This document shows, piece by piece, positions 18,174-25,758 of a stretch of 64,000 bases of DNA. This DNA comes from Gemmatimonadaceae bacterium (lineage in GTDB: Bacteria; Gemmatimonadota; Gemmatimonadetes; Gemmatimonadales; Gemmatimonadaceae). The stretch spans positions 90,178 through 154,177 of the forward strand of contig WYBP01000002.1 of the NCBI GenBank assembly GCA_011525845.1. Direction: 5' to 3'. Position numbers and translations under genes: made by a program. The notes beneath the pieces are model-generated. The model saw only the letters and a list, made by a program, of their open reading frames with translations. It ran no database searches and was not told the origin of the DNA. Every line of letters starts with the position of its first letter. Within the stretch, counting starts at the first letter, position 1.

Positions 18174-18848
18174 ATGGTCTCCATCCTCGACATCATCGGG
18201 CCCGTGATGGTCGGCCCGTCCTCCAGCCACACCGCGGGGGCCTGCCGCCTCGGGCTCATCGCGCGCGACCTCGTCGCGGGCACGCCGCAGTCGGCGCTGA
18301 TCGAGCTGCACGGCTCCTTCGCGCGCACGGGGGAGGGGCATGGCACCGACAAGGCGATCGTCGGCGGCCTCCTCGGCTTCCGCCCCGACGACGAGCGGCT
18401 CCGCGACGCGCTCACGATCATGGAGAAGGAAGGGCTCCCCTACCGCTTCGAGAAGACCACCCTGGGGCCCGAACCCGAGGTGCATCCCAACTCGGTGCGC
18501 ATCACCGTGGAGCGCGAGCACCGGAAGCACGTGATGGTCGGCGCCTCCCTCGGCGCCGGCCGCATCAAGGTCAGCCAGATCGACGGCTACCCGGTGGAGG
18601 TCGACGGCTCGAGCCACACCATCGTGCTGGTGGCGGAGGACATCAAGGGATCCATCGCGCGCATCGCGGGCATCCTGAGCGACGACGGCGTGAACATCGC
18701 GACCCTCCGCCTCACCCGGAAACACCGGGGCGGGGACGCGTTCATGGTGATCGAGGTGGACGAGCGCCCCGCGGACAGCGTCGGCGCGGACCTCAAGGCG
18801 CTCCCCTGGGTGCGATGGAGCCACCGCATCGACAAGGTGGGGGGCTGA
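18174..18848 (+). CDS. sdaAB: L-serine dehydratase, beta subunit
   Basis: A 224-residue protein matching the beta chain of iron-sulfur L-serine dehydratase, which turns L-serine into pyruvate and ammonia. The N-terminal GPSSSHTAGACRLG motif (residues ~14-27) is the family signature. The C-terminal third is an ACT domain (HTIVLVAEDIKGSIARIAGI), which binds amino acids in related enzymes. Its stop overlaps the alpha-chain start by one base (TGATG), so the two subunits are made together. The split into two chains follows the Firmicutes type rather than the single-chain E. coli SdaA. Confidence 0.93.
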   Translation: MVSILDIIGPVMVGPSSSHTAGACRLGLIARDLVAGTPQSALIELHGSFARTGEGHGTDKAIVGGLLGFRPDDERLRDALTIMEKEGLPYRFEKTTLGPEPEVHPNSVRITVEREHRKHVMVGASLGAGRIKVSQIDGYPVEVDGSSHTIVLVAEDIKGSIARIAGILSDDGVNIATLRLTRKHRGGDAFMVIEVDERPADSVGADLKALPWVRWSHRIDKVGG

Positions 18849-19726
18849 TGTACACCGCCCTCCACGACGCCATCCGCGACGCCGAGGCGCGCGGCGTGAC
18901 GCTCGCCACGGTCGCGCTCGAGATCGAGTCGCGCGACCAGGGGCGGAGTGTCGAGGACATCCGCTCCGCGCTCGGTCGCGCGCTCGCCGTGATGCGACAT
19001 GCCGTGGAGCAAGGGCTCACCGGCGACCTCCGCTCCGCCTCGGGCCTCGTGGGTGGGGACGCGGCCAAGCTCCGCACCGGACCCGCCGGGCCGCTCGCAG
19101 GCACGGTGTTCCGGGACGTGTTGATGCGCGCCCTCGCGGTGCAGGAGGTGAATGCCGCGATGGGGGTGATCGTCGCGGCGCCAACGGCCGGCGGTGCCGG
19201 TGTGCTCCCGGCCGTGCTGCTCGGCATCGCCCAGAAGGAGAAGGTCGACGACACGCGGCTGGTCGACGCGCTCGCGACCGCCGGGCTGATCGGCGCCGTG
19301 GTCGCGCACCGGGCCTCCCTCTCGGGGGCCGAGGGGGGGTGCCAGGCGGAGACCGGGGCGGCGGCGGGGATGGCGGCGGGGGCGGCCACGGAGATGCTCG
19401 GCGGCTCTCCCGCGCAGGTGGGGCACGCCGTCGCGCTCGCCCAACAGGGGACGCTCGGCCTGGTCTGCGACCCGCTGGGCGGGCTTGTCGAGCTGCCCTG
19501 CGTGTTCCGGAACGCGACCGGTGCCGCCATCGCGCTCGCGGCCGTGGAGATGGCCATGGCGGGGGTGGAGTTCGCCATCCCGGCCGACGAGGTGATCGAC
19601 ACCATGGGGGAGATCGGCCGGGAGATGGACGTGCGGTACCGGGAGACCGCGGGGGGCGGGTTGGCGGCCACCCCGACGGGCCGGCGGCTCGCGAAGGACC
19701 GGCTCACCCAGATCAAGCGGGCGTAG
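18848..19726 (+). CDS. sdaAA: L-serine dehydratase, alpha subunit
   Basis: A 292-residue catalytic chain. The ATG at 18848 sits on the beta-chain stop and is preferred to the longer frame from 18815. The cysteines expected to hold the [4Fe-4S] cluster are present in GCQAETG, LVCDPLGG and ELPCVFRN. The glycine-rich SASGLVGGDAAKL and APTAGGAGVLPA segments are family signatures. It acts in the cytoplasm with the beta chain. A weak hairpin follows the stop. Confidence 0.95.
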   Translation: MYTALHDAIRDAEARGVTLATVALEIESRDQGRSVEDIRSALGRALAVMRHAVEQGLTGDLRSASGLVGGDAAKLRTGPAGPLAGTVFRDVLMRALAVQEVNAAMGVIVAAPTAGGAGVLPAVLLGIAQKEKVDDTRLVDALATAGLIGAVVAHRASLSGAEGGCQAETGAAAGMAAGAATEMLGGSPAQVGHAVALAQQGTLGLVCDPLGGLVELPCVFRNATGAAIALAAVEMAMAGVEFAIPADEVIDTMGEIGREMDVRYRETAGGGLAATPTGRRLAKDRLTQIKRA

Positions 19727-19735
19727 CAGCGGAGT

Positions 19736-19757
19736 CGCCCGGTCGCCTCGCCGGGCG
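19736..19757 (+). terminator. Possible terminator after sdaAA
   Basis: A 7-bp stem (CGCCCGG with CCGGGCG) and an 8-base loop lie 10 bases after the stop. There is no T-run, so termination is uncertain. Confidence 0.35.
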
Positions 19758-19798
19758 CCGTATCTCCCGCCCCCGACTGGCGTTGCGCCGCTCAGGGG

Positions 19799-19826
19799 TG
19801 AAACTTTCCGACACACTCGGCGCGTA
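19799..19826 (+). promoter_or_regulatory. ECF-sigma-like promoter before the YbjN/PspA cluster
   Basis: TGAAAC (19799-19804) and CGTA (19823-19826) match the consensus of envelope-stress ECF sigma factors such as SigW. The gap is 18 bases, one or two longer than usual. The start codon is 33 bases downstream. The genes behind it include pspA, a known envelope-stress gene. Confidence 0.35.
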
Positions 19827-19858
19827 GGCCCACGCGTCCCCTCACGCAAAGGTTCGTC

Positions 19859-20263
19859 ATGGTGACCCCGGAACAGATCGAAGGCTTCCTCGGCCGCCTC
19901 GCGGCGGAGGGCGCCTCCTACAACGAGGTGGAGCCCGGTCTCTGGGCAGTGCACCCCGGTGGCGAGCTGGACCTGACCGTCGTCATCCATCACTCCCCCC
20001 CGGTGGTCGTGATCCGGGTGAAGGTGATGACCCTGCCCGAGAAGAAGAAGCAGTCCGACGGCCTCTGCCGCCGGCTGCTGGAGTTGAACGCGACCGACCT
20101 GCTCCACGGCTCCTACGGGATCCAGGGGGAGGAGGTGGTCCTGACCGAAGCGCTGGAACTCTCGCACCTCGACTTCGAGGAGTTCCTGGCGAGCTACGAG
20201 AGCATCACACTGGCCCTCGCGTCACACCTGCGCGAGCTGGCGACCTTCAAAGAGGCGCGCTGA
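19859..20263 (+). CDS. YbjN-like / CesT-like small protein
   Basis: A 134-residue cytoplasmic protein. Its alternating beta strands (WAVHPGGELDLTVVIHHSPP, VVVIRVKVMTLP) followed by a helix with LCRRLLELNATDLLHGSYGI match the YbjN/CesT chaperone-like fold. The ATG lies 3 bases before the end of a long untranslated space. It stops two bases before pspA, so the genes form one operon. In other bacteria this fold is found in secretion chaperones and in uncharacterised stress proteins. The partner here is unknown. Confidence 0.6.
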   Translation: MVTPEQIEGFLGRLAAEGASYNEVEPGLWAVHPGGELDLTVVIHHSPPVVVIRVKVMTLPEKKKQSDGLCRRLLELNATDLLHGSYGIQGEEVVLTEALELSHLDFEEFLASYESITLALASHLRELATFKEAR

Positions 20264-20265
20264 CG

Positions 20266-21033
20266 ATGGGGATCTTCGACCGGCTGGCCACGCTCCTGAA
20301 GTCCAACATCAATGACCTGATCTCCAAGGCGGAGAATCCGGAGAAGATGCTGGACCAGATCGTGACCGACATGCGGAACCAGCTCGCGCGCGCCAAGCAG
20401 CAGGTGGCGGCCGCGATCGCGGACGAGAAGCGCCTCAAGGACCAGGCGGAGGCCGAGTACAAGGCGGCGGCCGACTGGGAGGCGAAGGCGATGCTGGCGG
20501 TGAAGGAGGGGCGCGACGACCTCGCCAAGCAGGCGCTCGTGCGGCACGGCGAGCACCTCGAGCACGGCCAGACGCTCGAGACCACCTGGCAGGCGCACCA
20601 GCTGGAGACGGAGAAGCTCAAGAACTCGCTCCGAGACCTGAACGACAAGATCGAGGAGGCGAAGCGGAAGAAGAACCTCCTCCTCGCCCGCCAGCGCCGC
20701 GCGCAGGCGCAGCAGAAGATCTCCGAGACGATGAGCTCGATGTCGGAGAAGTCGGCCTTCGAGGCCTTCGCGCGGATGGAGGAGAAGATCACCTCCAACG
20801 AGCGGATGATCAAAGCGAGCTCGGAGATCGACGAGGAGTTCTCGGGCGACCGCCTCGCGCACGACTTCAAGCGGCTCGAGAAGACGGCCGGCGCCGCGAG
20901 CGCCGACCAGCAGCTCCTCGCGCTCAAGCAGAAGATGGGGCTCCTCGGCCCCGGCGCGGCCGCGCCGCCCAAGCGCATCGGGGCGGGTGAGGAGACCGTG
21001 AACGCGGACGTCGAGGAGAAGGGGAAGAAGTGA
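20266..21033 (+). CDS. pspA: PspA/IM30 (ESCRT-III-like) envelope stress protein
   Basis: A 255-residue, almost wholly helical protein of the PspA/Vipp1 family. It starts MGIFDRLATLLKSNINDL, the amphipathic membrane-binding helix of the family, followed by KAENPEKMLDQIV, a strongly conserved stretch. Long charged coiled coils run to about residue 220. Such proteins assemble on stressed inner membranes and limit proton leakage. Its stop overlaps the GTG of the next gene. A tail of about 30 residues extends past the core. Confidence 0.92.
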   Translation: MGIFDRLATLLKSNINDLISKAENPEKMLDQIVTDMRNQLARAKQQVAAAIADEKRLKDQAEAEYKAAADWEAKAMLAVKEGRDDLAKQALVRHGEHLEHGQTLETTWQAHQLETEKLKNSLRDLNDKIEEAKRKKNLLLARQRRAQAQQKISETMSSMSEKSAFEAFARMEEKITSNERMIKASSEIDEEFSGDRLAHDFKRLEKTAGAASADQQLLALKQKMGLLGPGAAAPPKRIGAGEETVNADVEEKGKK

Positions 21034-22187
21034 TCGACCCCGCGGTGCGGAAGGTCTGGATCCTTCCGGGCTTCACCGCGATCCTCGTCACGGTCCTGCT
21101 CGTCTGGCTGGCCGGCACCGTCGCCGACCTGCTCCTCCTGCTCTTCCTCGGGATCCTGCTGGCCGTCTACCTCTCCTCGGTGACGGACCTGCTGGTCGCG
21201 CGCACGTCGATGCCGCGCGGCGCCGCGTTCGCGATCGCGGTCGTCGTCTCCCTCGCCGCCCTGGTGGGGATCGGCTTCCTCCTCATCCCGCCGGTCGTGG
21301 AGCAGACGCGCCAGCTCCTCACCGTGCTCCCCGAGGTGGTAGGGGAGTGGGAGGCCGGCCTCGAGCGGATCGTCGCGCGCATCCCCGGGATGGAGGACGT
21401 CCTCGTCCCCGGGGAGCACCGGATCTTCGCCGTCGCGCTCGAGGAGGCCCAGCGCCTCATGGGCGAGCTCGTCCCGCGCCTCTTCGACACGCTGCACCTC
21501 GTCGTGAACCTCGTCGCCGTGCTGGTGATGGCGATCTACTTCGCGCTCCGGCCCGACCTCTACCGCGACCTCGCGATCGCGGTGACGCCCCCCGCGTACC
21601 GCGATGCCGCGACCGAGGTGATCACGGCGGTGAACGAGACGCTCCGCGCCTGGACCATCGCGCAGCTGCTGGCGATGACCACGCTGGCGGCGCTCACCGC
21701 GGTGGGGCTCTGGCTGCTCGACGTCCCGTACTGGCTCGCGTTCGGGATCTTCACCGGGCTCGTGGCGATCGTCCCCTTCTTCGGTACCTTCGTCTCGACG
21801 CTGCTCCCGGCGCTCTTCGTGCTCCCGGGGCCGGACGGCGGCACGCGCGCGCTCCTCGTGATCCTGCTCGGCACGGTGATCCACGTGGCCGAGAACCAGC
21901 TCGTCATCCCGATGCTGATGCACCGGAAGGTGGACCTCCCGCCGGTGCTCACCATCATGAGCGTGCTCATCTGCGGCAAGCTGCTCGGGCCGTTCGGGCT
22001 GCTGGTGGCGGTGCCGACGCTCGCCGTCACGATGGTGCTCGTGCGCCGGGTGCTGATCGTGCGAGTGTACGGTGACGCGGCGTCGGCCAAGCCGGTGCTG
22101 CAGCCCGTGCTCTCGCGGCGCGAGAAGAAGGCGCGGCAGGAGGCGGAGCGTCGATCGGGGGAGTTCCAGGAGCCACCCGGGCCGTAG
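21030..22187 (+). CDS. AI-2E/PerM-family membrane transporter
   Basis: A 385-residue protein with about eight hydrophobic helices, the usual layout of the AI-2E family. The signature region WLAFGIFTGLVAIVPFFGTF (around residues 232-251) and the ENQLVIPMLM segment are typical. The family includes transporters proposed for autoinducer-2, Na+ or other solutes, so the substrate is not assignable. The GTG start overlaps pspA by four bases, which makes it part of the envelope-stress unit. The C-terminus is basic and cytoplasmic. Confidence 0.85.
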   Translation: MIDPAVRKVWILPGFTAILVTVLLVWLAGTVADLLLLLFLGILLAVYLSSVTDLLVARTSMPRGAAFAIAVVVSLAALVGIGFLLIPPVVEQTRQLLTVLPEVVGEWEAGLERIVARIPGMEDVLVPGEHRIFAVALEEAQRLMGELVPRLFDTLHLVVNLVAVLVMAIYFALRPDLYRDLAIAVTPPAYRDAATEVITAVNETLRAWTIAQLLAMTTLAALTAVGLWLLDVPYWLAFGIFTGLVAIVPFFGTFVSTLLPALFVLPGPDGGTRALLVILLGTVIHVAENQLVIPMLMHRKVDLPPVLTIMSVLICGKLLGPFGLLVAVPTLAVTMVLVRRVLIVRVYGDAASAKPVLQPVLSRREKKARQEAERRSGEFQEPPGP

Positions 22188-22271
22188 GTAGCGCGGGCCT
22201 CGACTGCGCTTTCGATGGGCACGGCACGAAGGCGATGACGGTGCGCCGTCGATCCCGCCCATCCTTCGCGG

Positions 22272-23201
22272 GTGATCACCGACCCCCGCCCCTCCGTGCT
22301 CGAGTTCGAGCAGGTCACCCGGCGCTGGCGCTCCGGGATACTCGGGGCCGGGCGCGAGGAGACCGCCCTCGACTCCTGCACGCTCCGCGTGCACGTGGGT
22401 GAGGTGGTCGTGGTGACGGGCGCGGGGGGCTCCGGGAAGAGCACCCTCCTGCTCCTGGCCAGCGCGCAGACCGCGCCGACCAGCGGCACGGTACGCTGGG
22501 GAGGCGCCCCCGAGCCGGACGCGGTGCGACCGCAGCTGATCGGCGCGCGCCCCTGGGAGTACAACTTCCTCACCGTGCGGCAGGCGCTCGCCTTCCACGC
22601 CGATGTCCTCGCGCTCCGCAGCGCGGACCTCCCGCCGCGCACCCGCTTCGTGCCACTCATGGCGACCGTGGGACTGCGCGGCCGTTCGCGTTGCCGGCTC
22701 GGCGAGCTGAGTGCGATCGACCGGCTGCGGGTGGTCGTGGCGCAGGCGCTGCTCGCGGAGCCCGCGCTCATCTGCTGCGAGGAGCCGCTCGCCTTCTGCG
22801 GGCCGGCGGAGCGCCATCTCGGCGCTCGGCTCCTGCGGTCGGTCGCCGCGCGGGGGATCGGGATCCTCGTCGCCACGCGTGACGAGGCGGGCGCGGAGGA
22901 CCTCGCGCTCGCCGACCGCGTGGTGCGACTCGACCGGGGGCGCGTCGCCCCGCGCGCTCCCGGGCGCAGCGTGCTCGAACTCTCCGTCCCGAGCCCGGAG
23001 GACGCGATGCGTCGCCTGGCGGGTCGGCTCCCCAGCCTCGCGCGCCGCGGCCGTCGGCTCCGGGTGGCGCTCCACGCCACCTCGCCCGAGGCGGTGCTCG
23101 CGCTCTTCCGTGACGCGGGGGTGCGCGTGCGGGCGTCGCGCGTGGCCGAGGAGCGCGCGCCGTTAGGCGCGCCGTTGCCCGCGCGCGGCGCGAGTCCGTA
23201 G
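22272..23201 (+). CDS. ABC-type ATPase with degenerate signature motif
   Basis: A 309-residue protein. Walker A is intact (GAGGSGKSTLLLLA, residues ~54-67). The signature LSGGQ is replaced by LGELSAIDRLRVVVAQALL. Walker B reads ALICCEEP, with Cys-Cys-Glu where Leu-Leu-Asp is usual. The last ~75 residues form an extra Arg-rich domain not seen in simple transporter ATPases. No permease gene is adjacent, so it may not be part of a transporter. It could be a degenerate or regulatory ABC protein. The GTG start has no strong ribosome site. Confidence 0.65.
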   Translation: MITDPRPSVLEFEQVTRRWRSGILGAGREETALDSCTLRVHVGEVVVVTGAGGSGKSTLLLLASAQTAPTSGTVRWGGAPEPDAVRPQLIGARPWEYNFLTVRQALAFHADVLALRSADLPPRTRFVPLMATVGLRGRSRCRLGELSAIDRLRVVVAQALLAEPALICCEEPLAFCGPAERHLGARLLRSVAARGIGILVATRDEAGAEDLALADRVVRLDRGRVAPRAPGRSVLELSVPSPEDAMRRLAGRLPSLARRGRRLRVALHATSPEAVLALFRDAGVRVRASRVAEERAPLGAPLPARGASP

Positions 23202-23204
23202 CTT
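23175..23204 (+). promoter_or_regulatory. Promoter for cysS, likely leaderless
   Basis: TTGCCC (23175-23180) and TAGCTT (23199-23204) are 18 bases apart. The ATG lies six bases after the -10 box, so transcription should begin at or next to the start codon. No ribosome site is visible. Confidence 0.5.
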
Positions 23205-23210
23205 TCGCGG

Positions 23211-24623
23211 ATGCCCGGGTTCAAGCTCTACAACTCGCTCTCCCGCACCGTCGAACCGTTCGCGCCCGCGGACGGCGAGACCGTCAAGCTCTACTCGTGC
23301 GGGCCGACGATCTACAACCCGGCGCACCTCGGGAACTTCCGCACCTTCCTCTTCACGGACCTGCTGCGGCGCGTGCTGCAGCTGCGCGGCTGGAAGGTTG
23401 ACCAGGTGATGAACCTCACCGACGTCGACGACAAGATCATCAAGCGGGCGACGGAGCAGGGGAAGACGATCCGCGAGGTGACCGACCCGGTCGCGAGCAT
23501 CTTCCACGAGGACCGGAAGTACCTGCGCATCGCGGACGCGGAGCACTACCCGCGCGCCACCGCGTACATCCCGCAGATGATCGCGCTCGTGGAGCGCCTC
23601 GTGCGCAACGGCGTGGCCTATCAGGCGGAGGACGGGTCCGTCTACTTCGCCATCCGCAAGTTCGCCGGCTACGGGAAGCTCTCGCGGCTCGACACGCGTG
23701 AGATCCAGAGCGGCGCGCGGGTGGCGCAGGACGACTATTCCAAGGAGAACGCGCAGGACTTCGCGCTCTGGAAGGCGGCCAAGCCCGAGGACGAGGCGTG
23801 CGGGGCGGCGTGGGACTCCCCCTGGGGGCGCGGGCGTCCGGGCTGGCACCTCGAGTGCTCGGCGATGGCGATGGCGATCCTCGGGGAGACGCTCGACCTG
23901 CACACCGGGGGGATCGACCTCATCTTCCCGCACCACGAGGACGAGATCGCGCAGAGCGAGGCCGCGACGGGGAAGCCCTTCGCGCGCTGCTGGTGCCATG
24001 GCGAGTTCCTCCTCACCGACGGCGCGAAGATGGCCAAGCGGGTCGGCAACGTGCAGAACGTCGCGGACCTGCGCGCGGAGGGGGTGAGTGGCGCCGCCGT
24101 GCGGCACTTCGTGTACTCCACCCACTACCGCAAGCAGCTCAACCTGTCGGGGGACGCGCTCGAGGGATCGATGGAGGCGGTACGGCGCGTCGCGGACTTC
24201 GCGGAGCGGCTGGCGGCCGCCAAGGGCGGGACGCGGGCGCTGGACGACGCGGCGGACCGGTTCGAGAACGACTTCCGTGCGGCGCTCTTCGACGACCTGA
24301 ACGCCCCCGAGGCGATGGCCGCGCTCTTCACCTTCATCCGCGTGGCGAACAAGGAGCTCGACGCCGGCGGGACGGACGCGAGTGCCGTCCACCGGGCGCG
24401 CGAGGTGTTCGCGCTCGCGGACGGGATCCTCGACATCGTGCCGGAGCCGGTCGAGGCGGATGGCGCGCTGGCCGCGTGGGTGGAGGGGCAGCTCGCCGCC
24501 CGGGCGGAGGCGAGGGCGCGCCGCGACTTCGCGGCGGCGGATGCGATCCGCGACGCCCTGGACGCGAAGGGGATCGTGATCGAGGACGGGGCCGGGGGCA
24601 CGCGCTGGAAGGCGACGCGCTGA
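23211..24623 (+). CDS. cysS: Cysteinyl-tRNA synthetase
   Basis: A 470-residue class I aminoacyl-tRNA synthetase of usual length; it charges tRNA-Cys in the cytoplasm. The HIGH motif reads HLGN (residues ~39-42) inside CGPTIYNPAHLGNF. The KMSKS loop reads KMAKR (near residue 272), a conservative variant. The zinc ligands expected at CGPT, at the HLECSAM region and at HHEDE are present. The ATG is six bases after a -10-like box. The tRNA gene cluster begins 57 bases downstream, driven by its own promoter. Confidence 0.95.
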   Translation: MPGFKLYNSLSRTVEPFAPADGETVKLYSCGPTIYNPAHLGNFRTFLFTDLLRRVLQLRGWKVDQVMNLTDVDDKIIKRATEQGKTIREVTDPVASIFHEDRKYLRIADAEHYPRATAYIPQMIALVERLVRNGVAYQAEDGSVYFAIRKFAGYGKLSRLDTREIQSGARVAQDDYSKENAQDFALWKAAKPEDEACGAAWDSPWGRGRPGWHLECSAMAMAILGETLDLHTGGIDLIFPHHEDEIAQSEAATGKPFARCWCHGEFLLTDGAKMAKRVGNVQNVADLRAEGVSGAAVRHFVYSTHYRKQLNLSGDALEGSMEAVRRVADFAERLAAAKGGTRALDDAADRFENDFRAALFDDLNAPEAMAALFTFIRVANKELDAGGTDASAVHRAREVFALADGILDIVPEPVEADGALAAWVEGQLAARAEARARRDFAAADAIRDALDAKGIVIEDGAGGTRWKATR

Positions 24624-24652
24624 TTGACGCTCCGCATGGTCCCGACTATCCT
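24624..24652 (+). promoter_or_regulatory. Sigma-70-type promoter of the tRNA cluster
   Basis: TTGACG (24624-24629) and TATCCT (24647-24652) are exactly 17 bases apart. The first tRNA begins 28 bases after the -10 box. This is the strongest promoter match seen in the window. Confidence 0.75.
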
Positions 24653-24679
24653 TCGAAGCTCGCGCAGGAGATCGGTTTC

Positions 24680-24752
24680 GCCGACGTAGCTCAGTTGGTA
24701 GAGCACCCGATTTGTAATCGGGCGGTCGCGAGTTCGAGTCTCGCCGTCGGCT
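24680..24752 (+). tRNA. tRNA-Thr (anticodon TGT)
   Basis: A 73-base gene with a 7-bp acceptor stem (GCCGACG/CGTCGGC), standard D-arm, a 5-bp anticodon stem around TTTGTAA, and a TTCGAGT T-loop. The CCA end is not encoded. It decodes ACA. Confidence 0.95.
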
Positions 24753-24799
24753 CTCGGATCAGTGGTCCCGTGGCCGGCGGATGGTGCGATCGATGTCGC

Positions 24800-24882
24800 G
24801 GTGGGGTACCCAAGTGGCCAACGGGAGCAGACTGTAAATCTGCCGGCTTATGCCTTCGAAGGTTCGAATCCTTCCCCCACCA
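24800..24882 (+). tRNA. tRNA-Tyr (anticodon GTA)
   Basis: An 83-base gene with the long variable arm of bacterial tRNA-Tyr. The acceptor pair is GGTGGGG/CCCCACC and the anticodon loop is CTGTAAA. The CCA end is not encoded; the discriminator is A. Confidence 0.95.
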
Positions 24883-24888
24883 TGTGAC

Positions 24889-24922
24889 GGCAGATGTGAG
24901 GTGGGAGAGGGGAGCGGTGAGG
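24889..24922 (+). repeat. Heptamer array after tRNA-Tyr
   Basis: GGCA followed by GATGTGA, GGTGGGA, GAGGGGA and GCGGTGA. It begins six bases after the end of tRNA-Tyr. Confidence 0.85.
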
Positions 24923-24937
24923 ACCCTGGGATAGTCT

Positions 24938-25010
24938 GCGGGAGTAGCTCAGCTGGTAGAGCGCAAGCCTTCCAAGCTTGATGTCGCGGGTTCGAGCCCC
25001 GTCTCCCGCT
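24938..25010 (+). tRNA. tRNA-Gly (anticodon TCC)
   Basis: A 73-base gene with acceptor GCGGGAG/CTCCCGC, anticodon loop CTTCCAA and a TTCGAGC T-loop. CCA is not encoded. It decodes GGA and GGG. Confidence 0.95.
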
Positions 25011-25018
25011 CTGTGAAC

Positions 25019-25046
25019 GGCAGGTGTGAGGTGTGAGGAGGGAGGT
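25019..25046 (+). repeat. Heptamer array after tRNA-Gly
   Basis: GGCA followed by GGTGTGA, GGTGTGA, GGAGGGA and a partial unit. It begins eight bases after the end of tRNA-Gly. Confidence 0.8.
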
Positions 25047-25065
25047 GCACGGGCGGCACCTGACT

Positions 25066-25138
25066 GCACGCGTAGCTCAGTTGGTAGAGCACGCCCTTGG
25101 TAAGGGCGAGGTCACCGGTTCAATCCCGGTCGCGTGCT
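25066..25138 (+). tRNA. tRNA-Thr (anticodon GGT)
   Basis: A 73-base gene with acceptor GCACGCG/CGCGTGC, anticodon loop TTGGTAA and T-loop TTCAATC. CCA is not encoded. It is the fourth gene of the cluster and decodes ACC/ACT. Confidence 0.95.
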
Positions 25139-25152
25139 TTGGGCAGGAGGGG

Positions 25153-25181
25153 AGGGGCCTCGGCGAGTCCGGGGCCCCTTT
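25153..25181 (+). terminator. Intrinsic terminator of the tRNA cluster
   Basis: AGGGGCC (25153-25159) pairs with GGCCCCT (25173-25179), extended by two more pairs, followed by TTTC. It lies 14 bases after tRNA-Thr(GGT) and before the rpmG promoter, as expected for the end of a separate transcript. Confidence 0.6.
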
Positions 25182-25244
25182 CGCGTTCGGGGGCCGGCGA
25201 GGGGGCGACGCCCCGGCGGGTGGAAAGGCGCGTGGGGGCAGGAC

Positions 25245-25273
25245 TTGCACGCGGTCCTCCGTCCCTCTACCTT
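25245..25273 (+). promoter_or_regulatory. Promoter of rpmG-secE-nusG
   Basis: TTGCAC (25245-25250) and TACCTT (25268-25273) are 17 bases apart. The rpmG start is 97 bases downstream, leaving an untranslated leader of about 90 bases with no obvious motif. Confidence 0.6.
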
Positions 25274-25370
25274 TCAAGGCTCGCCACCCTGCGCCCGTTT
25301 CCCGGGCCGTCGGGTGGCCCGGCGCGTCCCCGGTCCGGGCGCCCGTGAACCCGATTCCGCCGAGAAAGCC

Positions 25371-25523
25371 ATGCCGCGCGACAAGATCATCCTCGCGTGC
25401 AGTGATTGCAAGAACCGCAACTACTTCACCACCAAGAACAAGCGGCTCCACCCGGAGCGCGTCGAGTGGAAGAAGTACTGCCCGCGCTGCAACAAGCACG
25501 TGCTGCACAAGGAGACGAAGTAG
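25371..25523 (+). CDS. rpmG: 50S ribosomal protein L33
   Basis: A 50-residue protein starting [19 protein letters not shown]. It keeps the zinc-type cysteine pairs CSDC and CPRC, so it is the C+ form of L33. The end HKETK is typical. The stop is directly followed by the secE start, so both are read from one message. Confidence 0.95.
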   Translation: MPRDKIILACSDCKNRNYFTTKNKRLHPERVEWKKYCPRCNKHVLHKETK

Positions 25524-25754
25524 ATGGCCACCGAGGTGACCGTCGCCCCGAGTCTCCCCAGGCGCCTGTACACGTTCTACAACGACGTGGTGGCGGAGAT
25601 GAAGCGCGTCACCTGGCCGGACTGGCCGCAGGCGCGCCAGCTCTCGATCGGCGTGATCATCCTCTCGCTCTTCATCGGCCTGGTGATCTGGCTGATGGAC
25701 CTCGTGTTCCAGGCCATCCTGGTGCGGGGCATCCCGTCGATCTTCGGAGCCTGA
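25524..25754 (+). CDS. secE: Preprotein translocase subunit SecE
   Basis: A 76-residue single-helix protein of the SecYEG channel. The amphipathic helix FYNDVVAEMKRVTWPDWPQ is the conserved SecE core, followed by one membrane helix (VIILSLFIGLVIWLMDLV). The length and position directly before nusG are those of the short bacterial SecE. Confidence 0.93.
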   Translation: MATEVTVAPSLPRRLYTFYNDVVAEMKRVTWPDWPQARQLSIGVIILSLFIGLVIWLMDLVFQAILVRGIPSIFGA

Positions 25755-25758
25755 GCCC

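Noticed and set aside
24026..24040. KMAKR instead of KMSKS in CysS as sign of a non-functional enzyme
   Set aside because: Ala and Arg substitutions in this loop occur in active class I synthetases, and all other motifs are intact.
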